Shown here piece after piece: positions 8,154 to 17,655 of a stretch of DNA of 64,000 nt. The DNA comes from Isoptericola cucumis (lineage in GTDB: Bacteria; Actinomycetota; Actinomycetes; Actinomycetales; Cellulomonadaceae): contig NZ_BMDG01000006.1 in the NCBI RefSeq assembly GCF_014635665.1, positions 124,001 through 188,000 on the forward strand. The letters are read 5' to 3'. Position numbers and translations under genes: made by a program. The notes under the pieces are model-generated. The model saw only the letters and a list, made by a program, of their open reading frames with translations. It did not search any database and had not been told where the DNA came from. The number at the start of each line of letters is the position of its first letter. Position 1 is the first letter of the stretch.

Positions 8154-9773
8154 ATGGGGCATCTCGAGGTGGCGCACGTGGAGCACGTGCTGCCGGACGG
8201 TCGCACGCTGCTCGACGACGTCTCGTTCCGGGTCGGCGAGGGCAGCGCCACCGCCCTCGTGGGCCCCAACGGCGCGGGAAAGACGACGCTGCTGCGGCTG
8301 CTGTCGGGCGAGCTGCCCACGCAGGCGGGCGCGGTGACCGTGACCGGCGGCCTCGGCGTCATGCCGCAGTTCGTCGGCTCGGTGCGCGACGCCAGCACGG
8401 TGCGCGACCTGCTGGTCGCCGTCGCGCCGCCGCGGGTGCGCGACGCCGCCCGCGCCGTGGACGCCGCCGAGCTGGCGGTCATGGAGGTCGACGACGAGCC
8501 CGCGCAGATGGCGTACGCGCAGGCGCTCGCCGACTGGGCGGAGGCGCGCGGCTACGAGGCCGAGACGCTGTGGGACGTGTGCACGGTCGCCGCGCTCGGC
8601 ATCCCCTACGAGCAGGCGCGCTGGCGCGAGGTGCGCACCCTGTCCGGGGGCGAGCAGAAGCGGCTGGTCCTCGAGGCGCTGCTGCGCGGGCCGGACGAGG
8701 TGCTGCTGCTCGACGAGCCCGACAACTACCTCGACGTGCCCGGCAAGCGCTGGCTCGAGGGGCAGCTGCGCGACACGCGCAAGACGGTGCTGTTCGTCTC
8801 GCACGACCGCGAGCTGCTGGCCCGCGCGGCCGACCGGATCGTCGCGCTCGAGATCGCGCCGAGCGGTACGGACGCGTGGGTGCACGGCGGGTCCTTCGCC
8901 ACGTTCCACGAGGCGCGGCGCGAGCGGTTCGCCCGGTTCGAGGAGCTGCGCCGCCGCTGGGACGAGAAGCACGAACAGCTCAAGAAGCTCGTGCGCGAGC
9001 TGCAGCGCGCCGCCACGATGAGCGACGTGATGGCCTCCCGCTACCGCGCGGCCCAGACCCGGCTGCGCAAGTTCGAGGAGGCCGGCCCGCCGCCCGAGCC
9101 GCCGCGCGAGCAGGACCTCACCATGCGCCTGCGCGGCGGGCGCACCGGGCTGCGGGCGATCACCTGCGAGTCCCTCGAGCTCACCGGCCTGATGAGGCCG
9201 TTCGACCTCGAGGTCTTCTTCGGCGAGCGCGTCGCGGTGCTCGGGTCCAACGGGTCGGGCAAGTCGCACTTCCTGCGGCTGCTCGCGGGGGACGATGTTG
9301 AGCACACCGGCCGGGCGCGGCTCGGCGCACGCGTCGTGCCGGGCTTCTTCGCGCAGACGCACGCCCACCCGGAGCTGTTCGGGCGGGTCCTCACGCAGAT
9401 CCTGTGGGAGGACCACGCCCGCGACCGCGGGGCGGCGATGTCCGCGCTGCGCCGGTACGAGCTCACCGTGGCGGCCGACCGGCCGTTCGACCGCCTCTCC
9501 GGCGGGCAGCAGGCGCGGTTCCAGATCCTGCTGCTCGAGCTGTCGGGCTGCACCGCGCTGCTGCTCGACGAGCCCACGGACAACCTCGACCTCGAGAGCG
9601 CGGAGGCCCTGCAGACCGGCCTGGAGGCGTTCGAGGGCACGGTCCTCGCCGTCACCCACGACCGGTGGTTCGCGCGCGGCTTCGACCGGTTCCTCGTGTT
9701 CGGCGCCGACGGCGAGGTCCGCGAGACCCCCGAGCCGGTCTGGGACGAGGGCCGCGTGGCCCGCGCGCGCTGA
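8154..9773 (+). CDS. ABC-F family ATP-binding protein
   Basis: The 539-residue soluble protein has two ABC ATPase domains and no membrane segment. Walker A motifs are GPNGAGKTT (about 37-45) and GSNGSGKS (about 363-370); signatures are LSGGEQKR (about 162) and LSGGQQAR (about 448). The linker between the domains carries the charged helix RRRWDEKHEQLKKLV typical of ABC-F translation factors and ribosome-protection proteins. The start is ATG 8154, just after a GC-rich leader with a TTCGG/CCGAA inverted repeat. It may affect ribosome stalling or antibiotic tolerance, but the subclass cannot be assigned by eye. Confidence 0.9.
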   Translation: MGHLEVAHVEHVLPDGRTLLDDVSFRVGEGSATALVGPNGAGKTTLLRLLSGELPTQAGAVTVTGGLGVMPQFVGSVRDASTVRDLLVAVAPPRVRDAARAVDAAELAVMEVDDEPAQMAYAQALADWAEARGYEAETLWDVCTVAALGIPYEQARWREVRTLSGGEQKRLVLEALLRGPDEVLLLDEPDNYLDVPGKRWLEGQLRDTRKTVLFVSHDRELLARAADRIVALEIAPSGTDAWVHGGSFATFHEARRERFARFEELRRRWDEKHEQLKKLVRELQRAATMSDVMASRYRAAQTRLRKFEEAGPPPEPPREQDLTMRLRGGRTGLRAITCESLELTGLMRPFDLEVFFGERVAVLGSNGSGKSHFLRLLAGDDVEHTGRARLGARVVPGFFAQTHAHPELFGRVLTQILWEDHARDRGAAMSALRRYELTVAADRPFDRLSGGQQARFQILLLELSGCTALLLDEPTDNLDLESAEALQTGLEAFEGTVLAVTHDRWFARGFDRFLVFGADGEVRETPEPVWDEGRVARAR

Positions 9774-9782
9774 CGCCGACCG

Positions 9783-10925
9783 TCAGGCGCGGCCGGCGAA
9801 GAACGCGCGCAGGTCGGCGGCGAGCAGCTCCGGCTCCTCCATCGCGGGGAAGTGGCCACCCTCGGCGTGCTCGACCCACTGGTCGATCGCGCCCCAGGCG
9901 TTGAACGACTTCGCCATGAGCGGGTGGGTGTCGAACACGGACCACGCCGACGGCACGTCGGACGCCGCGAGCCAGTCGAGCCCCGAGTGCGAGGCCTCGT
10001 AGTAGAACTGCGCGCTCGACGCGCCGCTGCGGGTGAACCAGTACAGGGACACGTTGGTGAGCAGCTGGTCGCGGTCGACCGCCGCGTCCGGCGTCGCGTG
10101 CGCGGGGTTCGTCCAGGTCTGGAACTTCTCGGCGATCCAGGCCAGCTGCCCGACGGGCGAGTCGGTGAGGGCCGGGCCGATCGTGTCGGGGCGGTGGTTC
10201 TGCATCTCGTAGTAGCCGCGCTCCGCCGCGTCGAGCGACCGGATCCGTTCGATCTCGGCGACCTCGGCGTCCGTCAGGCCCTCGGGGAACGGGAACTGGT
10301 CGCCGACCATCCCGAGCGAGCGCCCGTCGCTGCCCGCGTGGGTGCCGATCACGCGCTGCGGGTAGAGGGCGGCGACCCGGCCGGCGATGCCCGCGCCGAT
10401 GTCCGTGCCGTGCGCGCCGAACCGCTCGTAGCCGAGCCGGGTCATGATCTCGGCGTACGCCTCGGTGGTGCGGGCGAGCTCCCAGCCGGTGCCCGACAGG
10501 GGCGTGGAGAACCCGAAGCCGGGCGGCGACGGGACGACGACGTGGAAGTCGCCGGCCAGGAGCGGGAGGAGCCGCTGGTACTCGACGAACGACCCGGGCC
10601 ACCCGTGGCACAGCAGCAGCGGGACCGCATCGGGGTTCGCGGACCGCGCGTGCACCACGTGGAAGGTCTGGCCGTCGACGACGGTCGTGACCTGCTCGTG
10701 GGCGTTGAGGGCCGCCTCCTGCGCGCGCCAGTCGAAACCGTCGCGCCAGTGGTCGGCCAGCTCGCGCAGGTACGGCAGCGGGATGCCGCGGGAGAAGTCG
10801 GAGCGGTCGTCGCGGCCGGGGACGGGGTGCGGCCAGCGCGTGCGCGCGAGCCGGTCGCGCAGGTCGTCGACGTCGGCCTGCGGGACGTCGATGCGGAAGG
10901 GCGTGAGGGCGGTGTTCGTCGTCAT
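9783..10925 (-). CDS. Epoxide hydrolase (EHN-domain alpha/beta hydrolase)
   Basis: The 380-residue enzyme has the N-terminal EHN lid (FRIDVPQADVDDLRDRLARTRWP, residues about 9-31) that defines microsomal-type epoxide hydrolases. An alpha/beta-hydrolase core follows. The oxyanion motif is HGWPGS (about 106-111), the nucleophile Asp is in HGTDIGAG (about Asp175), and the catalytic His is in EGGHFPAMEEPE (about 356). It should open epoxides to diols; the substrate is unknown. The promoter region carries two strong palindromes, so expression is probably inducible. It splits xseA from xseB and may be a later insertion. Confidence 0.9.
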   Translation of the reverse strand: MTTNTALTPFRIDVPQADVDDLRDRLARTRWPHPVPGRDDRSDFSRGIPLPYLRELADHWRDGFDWRAQEAALNAHEQVTTVVDGQTFHVVHARSANPDAVPLLLCHGWPGSFVEYQRLLPLLAGDFHVVVPSPPGFGFSTPLSGTGWELARTTEAYAEIMTRLGYERFGAHGTDIGAGIAGRVAALYPQRVIGTHAGSDGRSLGMVGDQFPFPEGLTDAEVAEIERIRSLDAAERGYYEMQNHRPDTIGPALTDSPVGQLAWIAEKFQTWTNPAHATPDAAVDRDQLLTNVSLYWFTRSGASSAQFYYEASHSGLDWLAASDVPSAWSVFDTHPLMAKSFNAWGAIDQWVEHAEGGHFPAMEEPELLAADLRAFFAGRA

Positions 10926-10936
10926 GCCCTCACTCT

Positions 10937-10975
10937 TCCCGCAATCGCGGAAGGGTTGCTTCCGCGATTGCGGAA
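10937..10975. promoter_or_regulatory. Tandem palindromic operator upstream of the epoxide hydrolase
   Basis: Two adjacent sites of the form TTCCGC-N4-GCGGAA occupy 10936-10952 (one extra C) and 10960-10975 (perfect). Together they also make a 14-bp inverted repeat, 10939-10952 with 10960-10973, around a seven-base spacer. The block ends 12 bases upstream of the epoxide hydrolase start. It looks like a double operator for a dimeric repressor, but no regulator gene is adjacent. Confidence 0.6.
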
Positions 10976-10989
10976 TTGGTCGCGGCGGG

Positions 10990-12279
10990 TCAGGAGGTGG
11001 CGGTGACCTCGGCGTGGAGCGCGCCGTCGGCGAGCCGGACGTGCAGGGGGTCGCCGGCCGCGACGTCGTCGGGGGAGCGGACGACGTGACCGTCACCGCG
11101 CTGCACGACGGCGTACCCGCGCTCGAGCGTCGACGCGGGGGAGAGCGTCCGGACCTGGGCGGCGAGCCGCCCGACCTCCCCGGCCGCGCGCAGCAACGCG
11201 GCGTCGAGCAGGTGCCGCGCGTGCCGCACGTGCTGGCCGACCTCGCGCTCGCGCGTGTCGACGGTGGTCTGCGGGTTCGCGAGCACGGGCCGTGACCGCA
11301 GGGCGTCGAGCCGGTGCTGCTCCCGGTCGAGGCGGGCGACGAGCGCCGCCCGCATCCGCTGCCGCGCCTGGGCGGCCCGGGCGCGCTCCTCCGCGACGTC
11401 CGGCACGACGCGCTTGGCGGCGTCGGTGGGGGTGGACGCGCGGTAGTCGGCCACCAGGTCCAGCAGCGGGGCGTCGGTCTCGTGGCCGATGGCGCTGACG
11501 AGCGGCGTCGTGCAGGCCGCGGCCACCCGCACCAGGGCCTCGTTGCTGAACGGCAGCAGGTCTTCCACCGAGCCGCCACCCCGGGCGACGACGACGACCT
11601 CGACGTCGCGGCGCGCGTCGAGCTCCGCGATCGCCGCGCTGACCTCGCGCACCGCGTTCATGCCCTGCACCGCGACCTCGCGGATCTCGAACCGCACCTG
11701 CGGCCAGCGGGCCCGGGCGTTGACGACCACGTCGTGCTCCGCCTTCGACTCCCGGCCGCACACGAGCCCCACGACGGCGGGCAGGAAGGGCAGCGGCCGC
11801 TTGCGGTCGGCGTCGAAGAGACCCTCCGCGGCCAGGACGCGCCGCAGCTGGTCGATCCGCGCGAGCAGCTCGCCGATCCCGACCTGGCGCAGCGCCGTGG
11901 CGCGCAGCGACATGCGGCCGGACTTGACCCAGAACTCCGGCTTCGCCTGGACGACGACGTGGTCGCCCACCTCGGGCTTGTGGTGCAGGCCGTCGTAGGC
12001 GCGGGTGAGCATGTGCACGGGCAGCGACGCCTCGACGTCGGCGTCCCGCAGCGTGACGAACTGCATCCCGGCGCGGCCCCGGTAGGTGTGCTCGACGACC
12101 TGGCCCTCGACCCAGACCATGGACATCTTCGCGACGTAGTCGCGGATCTTCTCCGACAGCAGGCGCACCGGCCAGGGCCGCTCGGCGGTGGTGTCGCGCG
12201 CCAGGGCGGGCAGCGGCTGCGGTCCGGTCGGGGCGCCGGTGGTGCGCTCGTCGTGCAGGTCGGTCACCCGCCCCAGCAT
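10990..12279 (-). CDS. xseA: Exodeoxyribonuclease VII large subunit
   Basis: The 429-residue protein has the N-terminal OB-fold (about 30-130; WPVRLLSEKIRDYV, WVEGQVVEH) and the catalytic core with GLVCGRESKAEHDV, VARGGGSVEDLLPF and SAIGHETDAPLLDLVAD. These are the conserved blocks of XseA. A long helical region follows, then a C-terminal ERGYAVVQ segment. ATG 12279 is chosen because GGTGGGG lies six bases upstream; an in-frame GTG at 12291 falls inside that site and a GTG at 12267 has poor spacing. It is divergent from ispH, a common actinobacterial arrangement. Confidence 0.94.
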   Translation of the reverse strand: MLGRVTDLHDERTTGAPTGPQPLPALARDTTAERPWPVRLLSEKIRDYVAKMSMVWVEGQVVEHTYRGRAGMQFVTLRDADVEASLPVHMLTRAYDGLHHKPEVGDHVVVQAKPEFWVKSGRMSLRATALRQVGIGELLARIDQLRRVLAAEGLFDADRKRPLPFLPAVVGLVCGRESKAEHDVVVNARARWPQVRFEIREVAVQGMNAVREVSAAIAELDARRDVEVVVVARGGGSVEDLLPFSNEALVRVAAACTTPLVSAIGHETDAPLLDLVADYRASTPTDAAKRVVPDVAEERARAAQARQRMRAALVARLDREQHRLDALRSRPVLANPQTTVDTREREVGQHVRHARHLLDAALLRAAGEVGRLAAQVRTLSPASTLERGYAVVQRGDGHVVRSPDDVAAGDPLHVRLADGALHAEVTATS

Positions 12280-12392
12280 GCCGCACCCCACCGACGGCCC
12301 CGCACAGGCGGTCCTCGGCGGTCACCGCCGCGTCACCGTCGAGGGGGACGGCCGTCACAGACCGTCCACATCGGCCCACCTAGACTGGCCGG

Positions 12393-13394
12393 GTGACTAC
12401 GACCGCCCCGGCCCCCTCGAGCCCGACGACCAAGCGTGTGCTGCTCGCCGCCCCCCGCGGCTACTGCGCGGGGGTCGACCGCGCCGTCGTCGCGGTCGAG
12501 AAGGCCCTGGAGACGTACGGCGCACCGGTGTACGTGCGCAAGGAGATCGTGCACAACAAGCACGTCGTCGAGACGCTGCGCGACCGGGGCGCGATCTTCG
12601 TCGAGGAGACGGACGAGGTGCCCGAAGGTGCCCGCCTCGTCTTCTCCGCCCACGGCGTGTCCCCCGCGGTCCGCGAGTCCGCCGCCGCCCGCAACCTCGA
12701 CACGATCGACGCCACCTGCCCCCTCGTCACCAAGGTGCACAAGGAGGCCGTGCGATTCGCGAAGGCGGATCGGACGATCCTGCTGATCGGCCACGACGGC
12801 CACGAAGAGGTCGAGGGCACCGCCGGCGAGGCCCCGGAACACACGATCGTCGTGAACTCGCCCGAGGAGGCGGACCGGGTCGAGGTGCCCGACCCCGACA
12901 ACGTCGTCTGGCTGTCGCAGACCACGCTGTCCGTGGACGAGACGATGGAGACCGTGCGACGGCTGCGCGAGCGGTTCCCGAAGCTGGCCGACCCGCCGAG
13001 CGACGACATCTGCTACGCCACCCAGAACCGGCAGGTGGCCGTCAAGAAGCTCGCCCCGGAGTGCGACCTCGTCATCGTGGTGGGCTCGGCGAACTCGTCG
13101 AACTCCGTGCGACTGGTCGAGGTGGCCCTGGACGCCGGGGCGCGCAGCTCCTACCGGGTGGACCGTGCCGCCGAGCTCGAGGACTCCTGGTTCGACGGCG
13201 TCGCCACCGTCGGCGTGACGTCCGGCGCGTCGGTGCCCGAGGTGCTCGTCGACGACGTGCTGCGTCAGCTGGCCGACCGCGGGTACGGCGAGGCCGAAGA
13301 GGTGCGCACGGCGACCGAGGACCTCGTGTTCTCCCTGCCGCGCGAGCTCCGCCCGCCGCGCAACGCCCGCCAGCTCCCGGTCCAGCCCGCCTGA
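12393..13394 (+). CDS. ispH: 4-hydroxy-3-methylbut-2-enyl diphosphate reductase
   Basis: The 333-residue iron-sulphur enzyme makes IPP and DMAPP in the last step of the MEP isoprenoid pathway. The three cluster cysteines are seen in GYCAGV (Cys25), DATCPLV (Cys109) and DICYAT (Cys207). The LSQTTLS and GSANSSNS substrate loops are also intact. The GTG start lies six bases after a -10-like TAGACT (12381-12386), which suggests a leaderless mRNA. It is divergent from xseA. The identification is secure. Confidence 0.96.
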   Translation: MTTTAPAPSSPTTKRVLLAAPRGYCAGVDRAVVAVEKALETYGAPVYVRKEIVHNKHVVETLRDRGAIFVEETDEVPEGARLVFSAHGVSPAVRESAAARNLDTIDATCPLVTKVHKEAVRFAKADRTILLIGHDGHEEVEGTAGEAPEHTIVVNSPEEADRVEVPDPDNVVWLSQTTLSVDETMETVRRLRERFPKLADPPSDDICYATQNRQVAVKKLAPECDLVIVVGSANSSNSVRLVEVALDAGARSSYRVDRAAELEDSWFDGVATVGVTSGASVPEVLVDDVLRQLADRGYGEAEEVRTATEDLVFSLPRELRPPRNARQLPVQPA

Positions 13395-13408
13395 CGAGGC
13401 GGGGCGGC

Positions 13409-14974
13409 TCAGCCCGCCGCCGTGCCCCGGGCGTCGCCGGGCTGCTCGTCCGTCGCGCGCTCCATGGCGCGGCGGTCGGCGTCCACCAGGGAGTCGACGT
13501 CGGCCCGTTCGTCGGCCGTGACCTCGCCCAGGGCCACCACCGCGCCCTCCTCGGCGGCGAGCAGCTCGGGGCGGGTGATGGGGCGGGGCACCTCCTGCAG
13601 GCCCTTGACCTCGTCGATCTCGTCCTTCGCGTCGACGACGTCGAGCTCGACCATGCGGCGCGCCGACACGAGCACGTTGCGCTCCAGCGACCCGACCATC
13701 GAGTTGTAGGCCTTCGTCGAGCTCTCCAGCGAGCGGCCCATCTTGGTGATGTGGCCGGTCATCGTGACGATCCGTGAGTGCAGCTGCTTGCCGACCTTGA
13801 GCACCTCCTGCGCGTTGTCGGCGAGCGCCTGCTGGCGCCACGCGAACGCCACGGTGCGCAGCAGGGCCAGCATCGTCGCGGGGCTCGCGAGCAGGACGTT
13901 CTTGCGGGCCGCCTCCTCCATGAGCGACGGGTCGCGCTCGAGCGCCGCGGCGAGGAACGCCTCCGCGGGAACGAACATGACCACGAACTCCGGGGCGTGG
14001 TCGAAGAGGTCCCAGTACCGCTTCGACGCGAGATCGTCGACGTGCTTGCGCACGTGGCGCACGTGGGCGTCCATGCGGCGCTCGCGGACGGCGGGGTCGT
14101 CGGCCTGCTGCGCCTCCAGGTAGCCGAGGAAGGCGACCTTGGCGTCCACGACGACGTTCTTGCCGCCGGCCAGGTTGATCACCATGTCCGGGCGCAGGAC
14201 CTCGCCGTCGTCGTTCGTGGCCTGCACCTGCACGTCGAAGTCGACGCGCTCCATCATCCCGGCGGCCTCCACGACGCGCTGCAGCTGCAGCTCGCCCCAC
14301 GCACCGCGCGTCTGCGACGAGCGCAGCGCCGTGACGAGGTCGCTGGTGCCCTGCCGCAGCTCCGCGTTGACCTGCGTGAGCTGGCGCAGGTGCTCGCCGA
14401 TGGCGGACGACCCCTCGGCGCGGGCCTTCTCGGCCGCGGCGACCTCCTCGCGGACCTTCTCCAGGCTCTTGCCGAGCGGGTCGACCAGCGCCCGGATCGC
14501 CTGCTCGCGCTGGGCGAGCGTCTCGTCGTTCTTCACGGTGCTGGCCTTGAGCCGCTGCTCGGCCAGCTCGAGGAACTGCTGGTTGCTGGACTGCAGCACC
14601 TTGCCCGCGACGGACTGGAAGCGCTGGGCGGCCGTCTCCTCGTCGCCCTTGGCCTCGAGGACCTGGCGTTCGGCGTCGGCGCGGACCTGGGCGAGCTGGC
14701 GCTCCGCCTGCGCCCGCGCCTCCGCCAGGCGCTCCTGGGTCTCCGTGCGGACCTCGGCGAGCCGCCGCTCGGCGGCGGCCCGCGCCTCCTCGAGCTGGGC
14801 GCGCAGGCTCGCTGCCTCGCGCCGGGTCGCCTCGACGTCGGCGTGCAGGCGCACCTGCTCCATCTCCTCCGACCGCCCGGCGCGCGTCACGCGGTTCGCG
14901 TGCCAGAGCCAGCCCACCAGCGCCCCCACCACGAGGGCGCCGAGCGTCAGGAGCAGTGCCGTGGTCGTCGTCAT
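13409..14974 (-). CDS. rmuC: DNA recombination protein RmuC
   Basis: The 521-residue protein has one N-terminal membrane helix (about 4-24). A long Ala/Glu/Arg coiled coil follows (about 40-200), then the RmuC domain with GAWGELQLQRVVEAAGM, RPDMVINL, VVDAKVAFLGYL and FVPAEAFLAAAL. RmuC proteins limit inversions at short inverted repeats and are thought to be membrane-anchored nuclease-like factors. It starts at ATG 14974 and ends tail to tail with ispH. The layout and length match the family, and the biochemical activity is not proven. Confidence 0.92.
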   Translation of the reverse strand: MTTTTALLLTLGALVVGALVGWLWHANRVTRAGRSEEMEQVRLHADVEATRREAASLRAQLEEARAAAERRLAEVRTETQERLAEARAQAERQLAQVRADAERQVLEAKGDEETAAQRFQSVAGKVLQSSNQQFLELAEQRLKASTVKNDETLAQREQAIRALVDPLGKSLEKVREEVAAAEKARAEGSSAIGEHLRQLTQVNAELRQGTSDLVTALRSSQTRGAWGELQLQRVVEAAGMMERVDFDVQVQATNDDGEVLRPDMVINLAGGKNVVVDAKVAFLGYLEAQQADDPAVRERRMDAHVRHVRKHVDDLASKRYWDLFDHAPEFVVMFVPAEAFLAAALERDPSLMEEAARKNVLLASPATMLALLRTVAFAWRQQALADNAQEVLKVGKQLHSRIVTMTGHITKMGRSLESSTKAYNSMVGSLERNVLVSARRMVELDVVDAKDEIDEVKGLQEVPRPITRPELLAAEEGAVVALGEVTADERADVDSLVDADRRAMERATDEQPGDARGTAAG

Positions 14975-15156
14975 GGGGCACACGCTGCCACGGCGCACCG
15001 ACACGGCGGGCCCGGCCGGCGCGGCGAGTCGCGACGACACCCCGCGCACGCACCTGGGCGCGGCCCCCGCGGACGCCCCGTTGACCAGGCACGACGGCCC
15101 CCGCGTCGCACTCCGCCGGGCCGACGGGGCAGCCGGACCCTCAGTAGGCTGGCCCG

Positions 15157-15987
15157 GTGACCGATCCCACCGTGCCGCCGCCGGCCCCGCAGGCGCCGGC
15201 GACCCCACCGCCGCCCGACCCGTCCGCCGCGCTGAGCCTGCGCGGCCTCTGGAAGCGGTTCGGGCAGAAGATCGCGGTCGCCGGCGTCGACCTCGACGTG
15301 CCGTCGGGCTCGTTCTTCGGCCTCGTCGGCCCCAACGGCGCCGGCAAGACGACGTCCCTGTCGATGGCCACCGGCCTGCTGCGGCCGGACTTCGGCGTGG
15401 TGCAGGTGCACGGCACCGACCTGTGGGCCGAGCCCGACCGGGCGAAGGCCACGCTCGGCGTGCTGCCGGACGGCGTGCGGCTCTTCGACCGCCTCACCGG
15501 GGCCCAGCTGCTCACGTACGCGGGCCTGCTGCGCGGCCTCGACCGTACGACGGTGGCGGAGCGCACCGAGGACCTGCTGCAGGCGATGGACCTCACGGGG
15601 GACCGCGACACCTTCGTCGTCGACTACTCCGCCGGCATGACCAAGAAGGTCGCGCTCGCGGCGGCCATGATCCACGCCCCCCGCGTGCTCGTGCTGGACG
15701 AGCCGTTCGAGGCGGTCGACCCGGTCAGCGCCGCCAACATCCGCGACATCCTCAGCGCCTACGTCGCCGACGGCGGCACCGTGGTGGTCTCCAGCCACGT
15801 CATGGACCTGGTGCAGCGCATGTGCTCGCACGTCGCGATCATCGCGGGCGGGCACGTGCTGGCCGCGGGGACGGTGGACGCCGTCCGCGGCGGCCAGACG
15901 CTGGAGGACCGCTTCGTGGACCTGGTCGGGGGCCGTCGTGAGTCGGAGGGACTGTCGTGGTTGCGCAGCTCGTCCGCCTCAAGCTGA
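15157..15987 (+). CDS. ABC transporter ATP-binding protein (ABC-2 type exporter)
   Basis: The 276-residue ATPase has Walker A GPNGAGKTT (about 57-65), a Walker B LVLDEPFEAVD and the H-loop SSHVMD. The signature is a variant, YSAGMTKK, in place of LSGGQ. This pattern is typical of ABC-2/DrrA-like exporters. The GTG start is six bases after TAGGCT (15145-15150), suggesting a leaderless message. The 3' end overlaps the permease gene by 31 bases, so the two are partners; the permease carries a frameshift. Confidence 0.9.
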   Translation: MTDPTVPPPAPQAPATPPPPDPSAALSLRGLWKRFGQKIAVAGVDLDVPSGSFFGLVGPNGAGKTTSLSMATGLLRPDFGVVQVHGTDLWAEPDRAKATLGVLPDGVRLFDRLTGAQLLTYAGLLRGLDRTTVAERTEDLLQAMDLTGDRDTFVVDYSAGMTKKVALAAAMIHAPRVLVLDEPFEAVDPVSAANIRDILSAYVADGGTVVVSSHVMDLVQRMCSHVAIIAGGHVLAAGTVDAVRGGQTLEDRFVDLVGGRRESEGLSWLRSSSASS

Positions 15988-17557
15988 CCCTCCTGGCCAA
16001 CACGTTCCGCCGGAGCGTGTGGCAGACGATCGGCCTGGTCGTCGCGTCGGTGTACGGGCTCGGTGTCCTGGCGCTCGCGGTGGTGGGGGCGGTCGCCGGC
16101 GGCACCGTCGACGCCGCGGTGACGGGTCAGGTGCTCGTCGTCGTCGGCGCCCTCGTCGTCCTCGCGTGGTGGGTGGTGCCGCTGTTCGCCTTCGGCCTCG
16201 ACGCGACCCTGGACCCGCAACGGTTCGTGACGTTCGCGATCCCGCGCCGCCAGCTGCTCGCGGGGCTCGCGGCCGCCGGGGTCGTCTCCGTCCCGGGCGC
16301 GGTCACGCTGCTCGGCGCGCTCGGCGTCTCGTTCGCCTGGTGGCGCGAGCCGGCCGCCCTGGTGGCGGCGCTGGTCGGTGCGGTGCTCGCCGCGGCGCTG
16401 TGCGTCGTGGGTTCGCGCGCGACGACGACCGCGCTCGCGCCGCTGCTCGACTCGCGGCGGTACCGCGAGGTGCTGATGATCGTCGCGGTGGTCCCGCTGG
16501 TGCTGGTCGGGCCGGCGATCGGCTGGCTGGCCGACGGCGTGGAGGTGACGGTGGAGGGGTCGGGCGCCGACGCCGTCGGCGAGGCTCTTGCGCCGCTGTC
16601 CGCCGTCGTCGCCTGGACGCCGTTCGGCGCGCCGTGGGCGCTCGGCTCCGCCGTGCACGACGGGGCGTGGGGGCTGCTGGCGGCCCGGCTCGCCGTGTCG
16701 CTGGCGACGCTCGCGCTGGCCTGGTGGGTGTGGGACCGGTCGCTGGCACGCGCCCTCGTCACCCCGCGGGGCGGCACCGCGCCGCGGGCGCGGGCAAGGG
16801 GCTCGGGTGGTTCGCCCGGCTCCCGGCGACGCCCACCGGCGCCGTCGCGGCGCGCTGCGCCACCTATTGGGTGCGCGACCCGCGGTACGCGGCGTCGATC
16901 GCGATCGTGCCGCTGCTGCCCCTGGTGATGCTGGCCGTCGGCCTGACCAGCGGCGCGGGCGGCGGCCTGCTGCTCGTCGTCGCGCCCCTGGTGGCCTGGC
17001 TGCTCGGCTTCGGTATCTCGAACGACGTCGGGTACGACAGCACCGCGTTCGCGCTGCACGTCGCGACCGGGGTGCCCGGGCGTGCCGACCGCTGGGGGCG
17101 GGTGCTCCCCGTGCTGGTGGCCGGGCTGCCGCTCACCGTCGCGTTCGCGCTGGTGGGCTGTGCGGTGGCGGACCGGTGGGACGCGCTGCCGGCGATGCTG
17201 GGCATCTCCTGCGGGACGCTGGCGACGTCGCTCGGCATCTCGAGCGCCGTGTCGGCGCGGCTCGTGTACCCGGTGCCCAAGCCGGGCGAGAGCCCCTTCA
17301 AGTCGCCTCAGGGCGCCACGGTGGCGACGATGGTCGCGCAGCTCGTGACGATGGCGATCGTGCTGGCGCTGAGCATCCCGGCGCTCGCGCTCGGCCTGTT
17401 CGCGATCCTCGCGCCCGCGCCGGCGCTCGGGTGGGCGACGCTCGGGGTGGGCACCGCCGTCGGGGCGGTCGTGCTGGTCGTCGGGGTGCGCTGGGGTGCG
17501 CGCCTGCTCGACCGGCGGCGCCCCGAGCTGCTCCAGCAGGTCATGGCCTTCCGGTGA
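15957..17557 (+). pseudogene. ABC exporter permease, interrupted by a frameshift near 16790
   Basis: Translation from GTG 15957 (GGAGGG at 15945-15950) gives a convincing polytopic membrane protein up to LARALVTPRGG. The frame then turns into Arg/Pro-rich nonsense ending at 16928. From about 16790 the -1 frame takes over with GKGLGWFARLP and further membrane helices to a stop at 17557. The switch lies in GCGGGCGCGGGC; removing two bases there restores one continuous reading frame of about 533 residues. It is therefore a real frameshift mutation or a sequence error. No classical slippery site is visible. Its partner is the overlapping ATPase gene. Confidence 0.75.
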
Positions 17558-17655
17558 CGATTCCCGGACGGTGCTGAGACGGGGCCGAGACGGTGCTGGG
17601 ACGGTGCCGCGTGCACGGTCATGGGAGCGCCAAGCCCGTCGGGGATAATGGGCCG

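Noticed and set aside
16780-16930. Programmed ribosomal frameshifting in the exporter permease
   Set aside because: No X-XXY-YYZ slippery site or downstream pseudoknot is visible. A two-base GC duplication explains the shift more simply.
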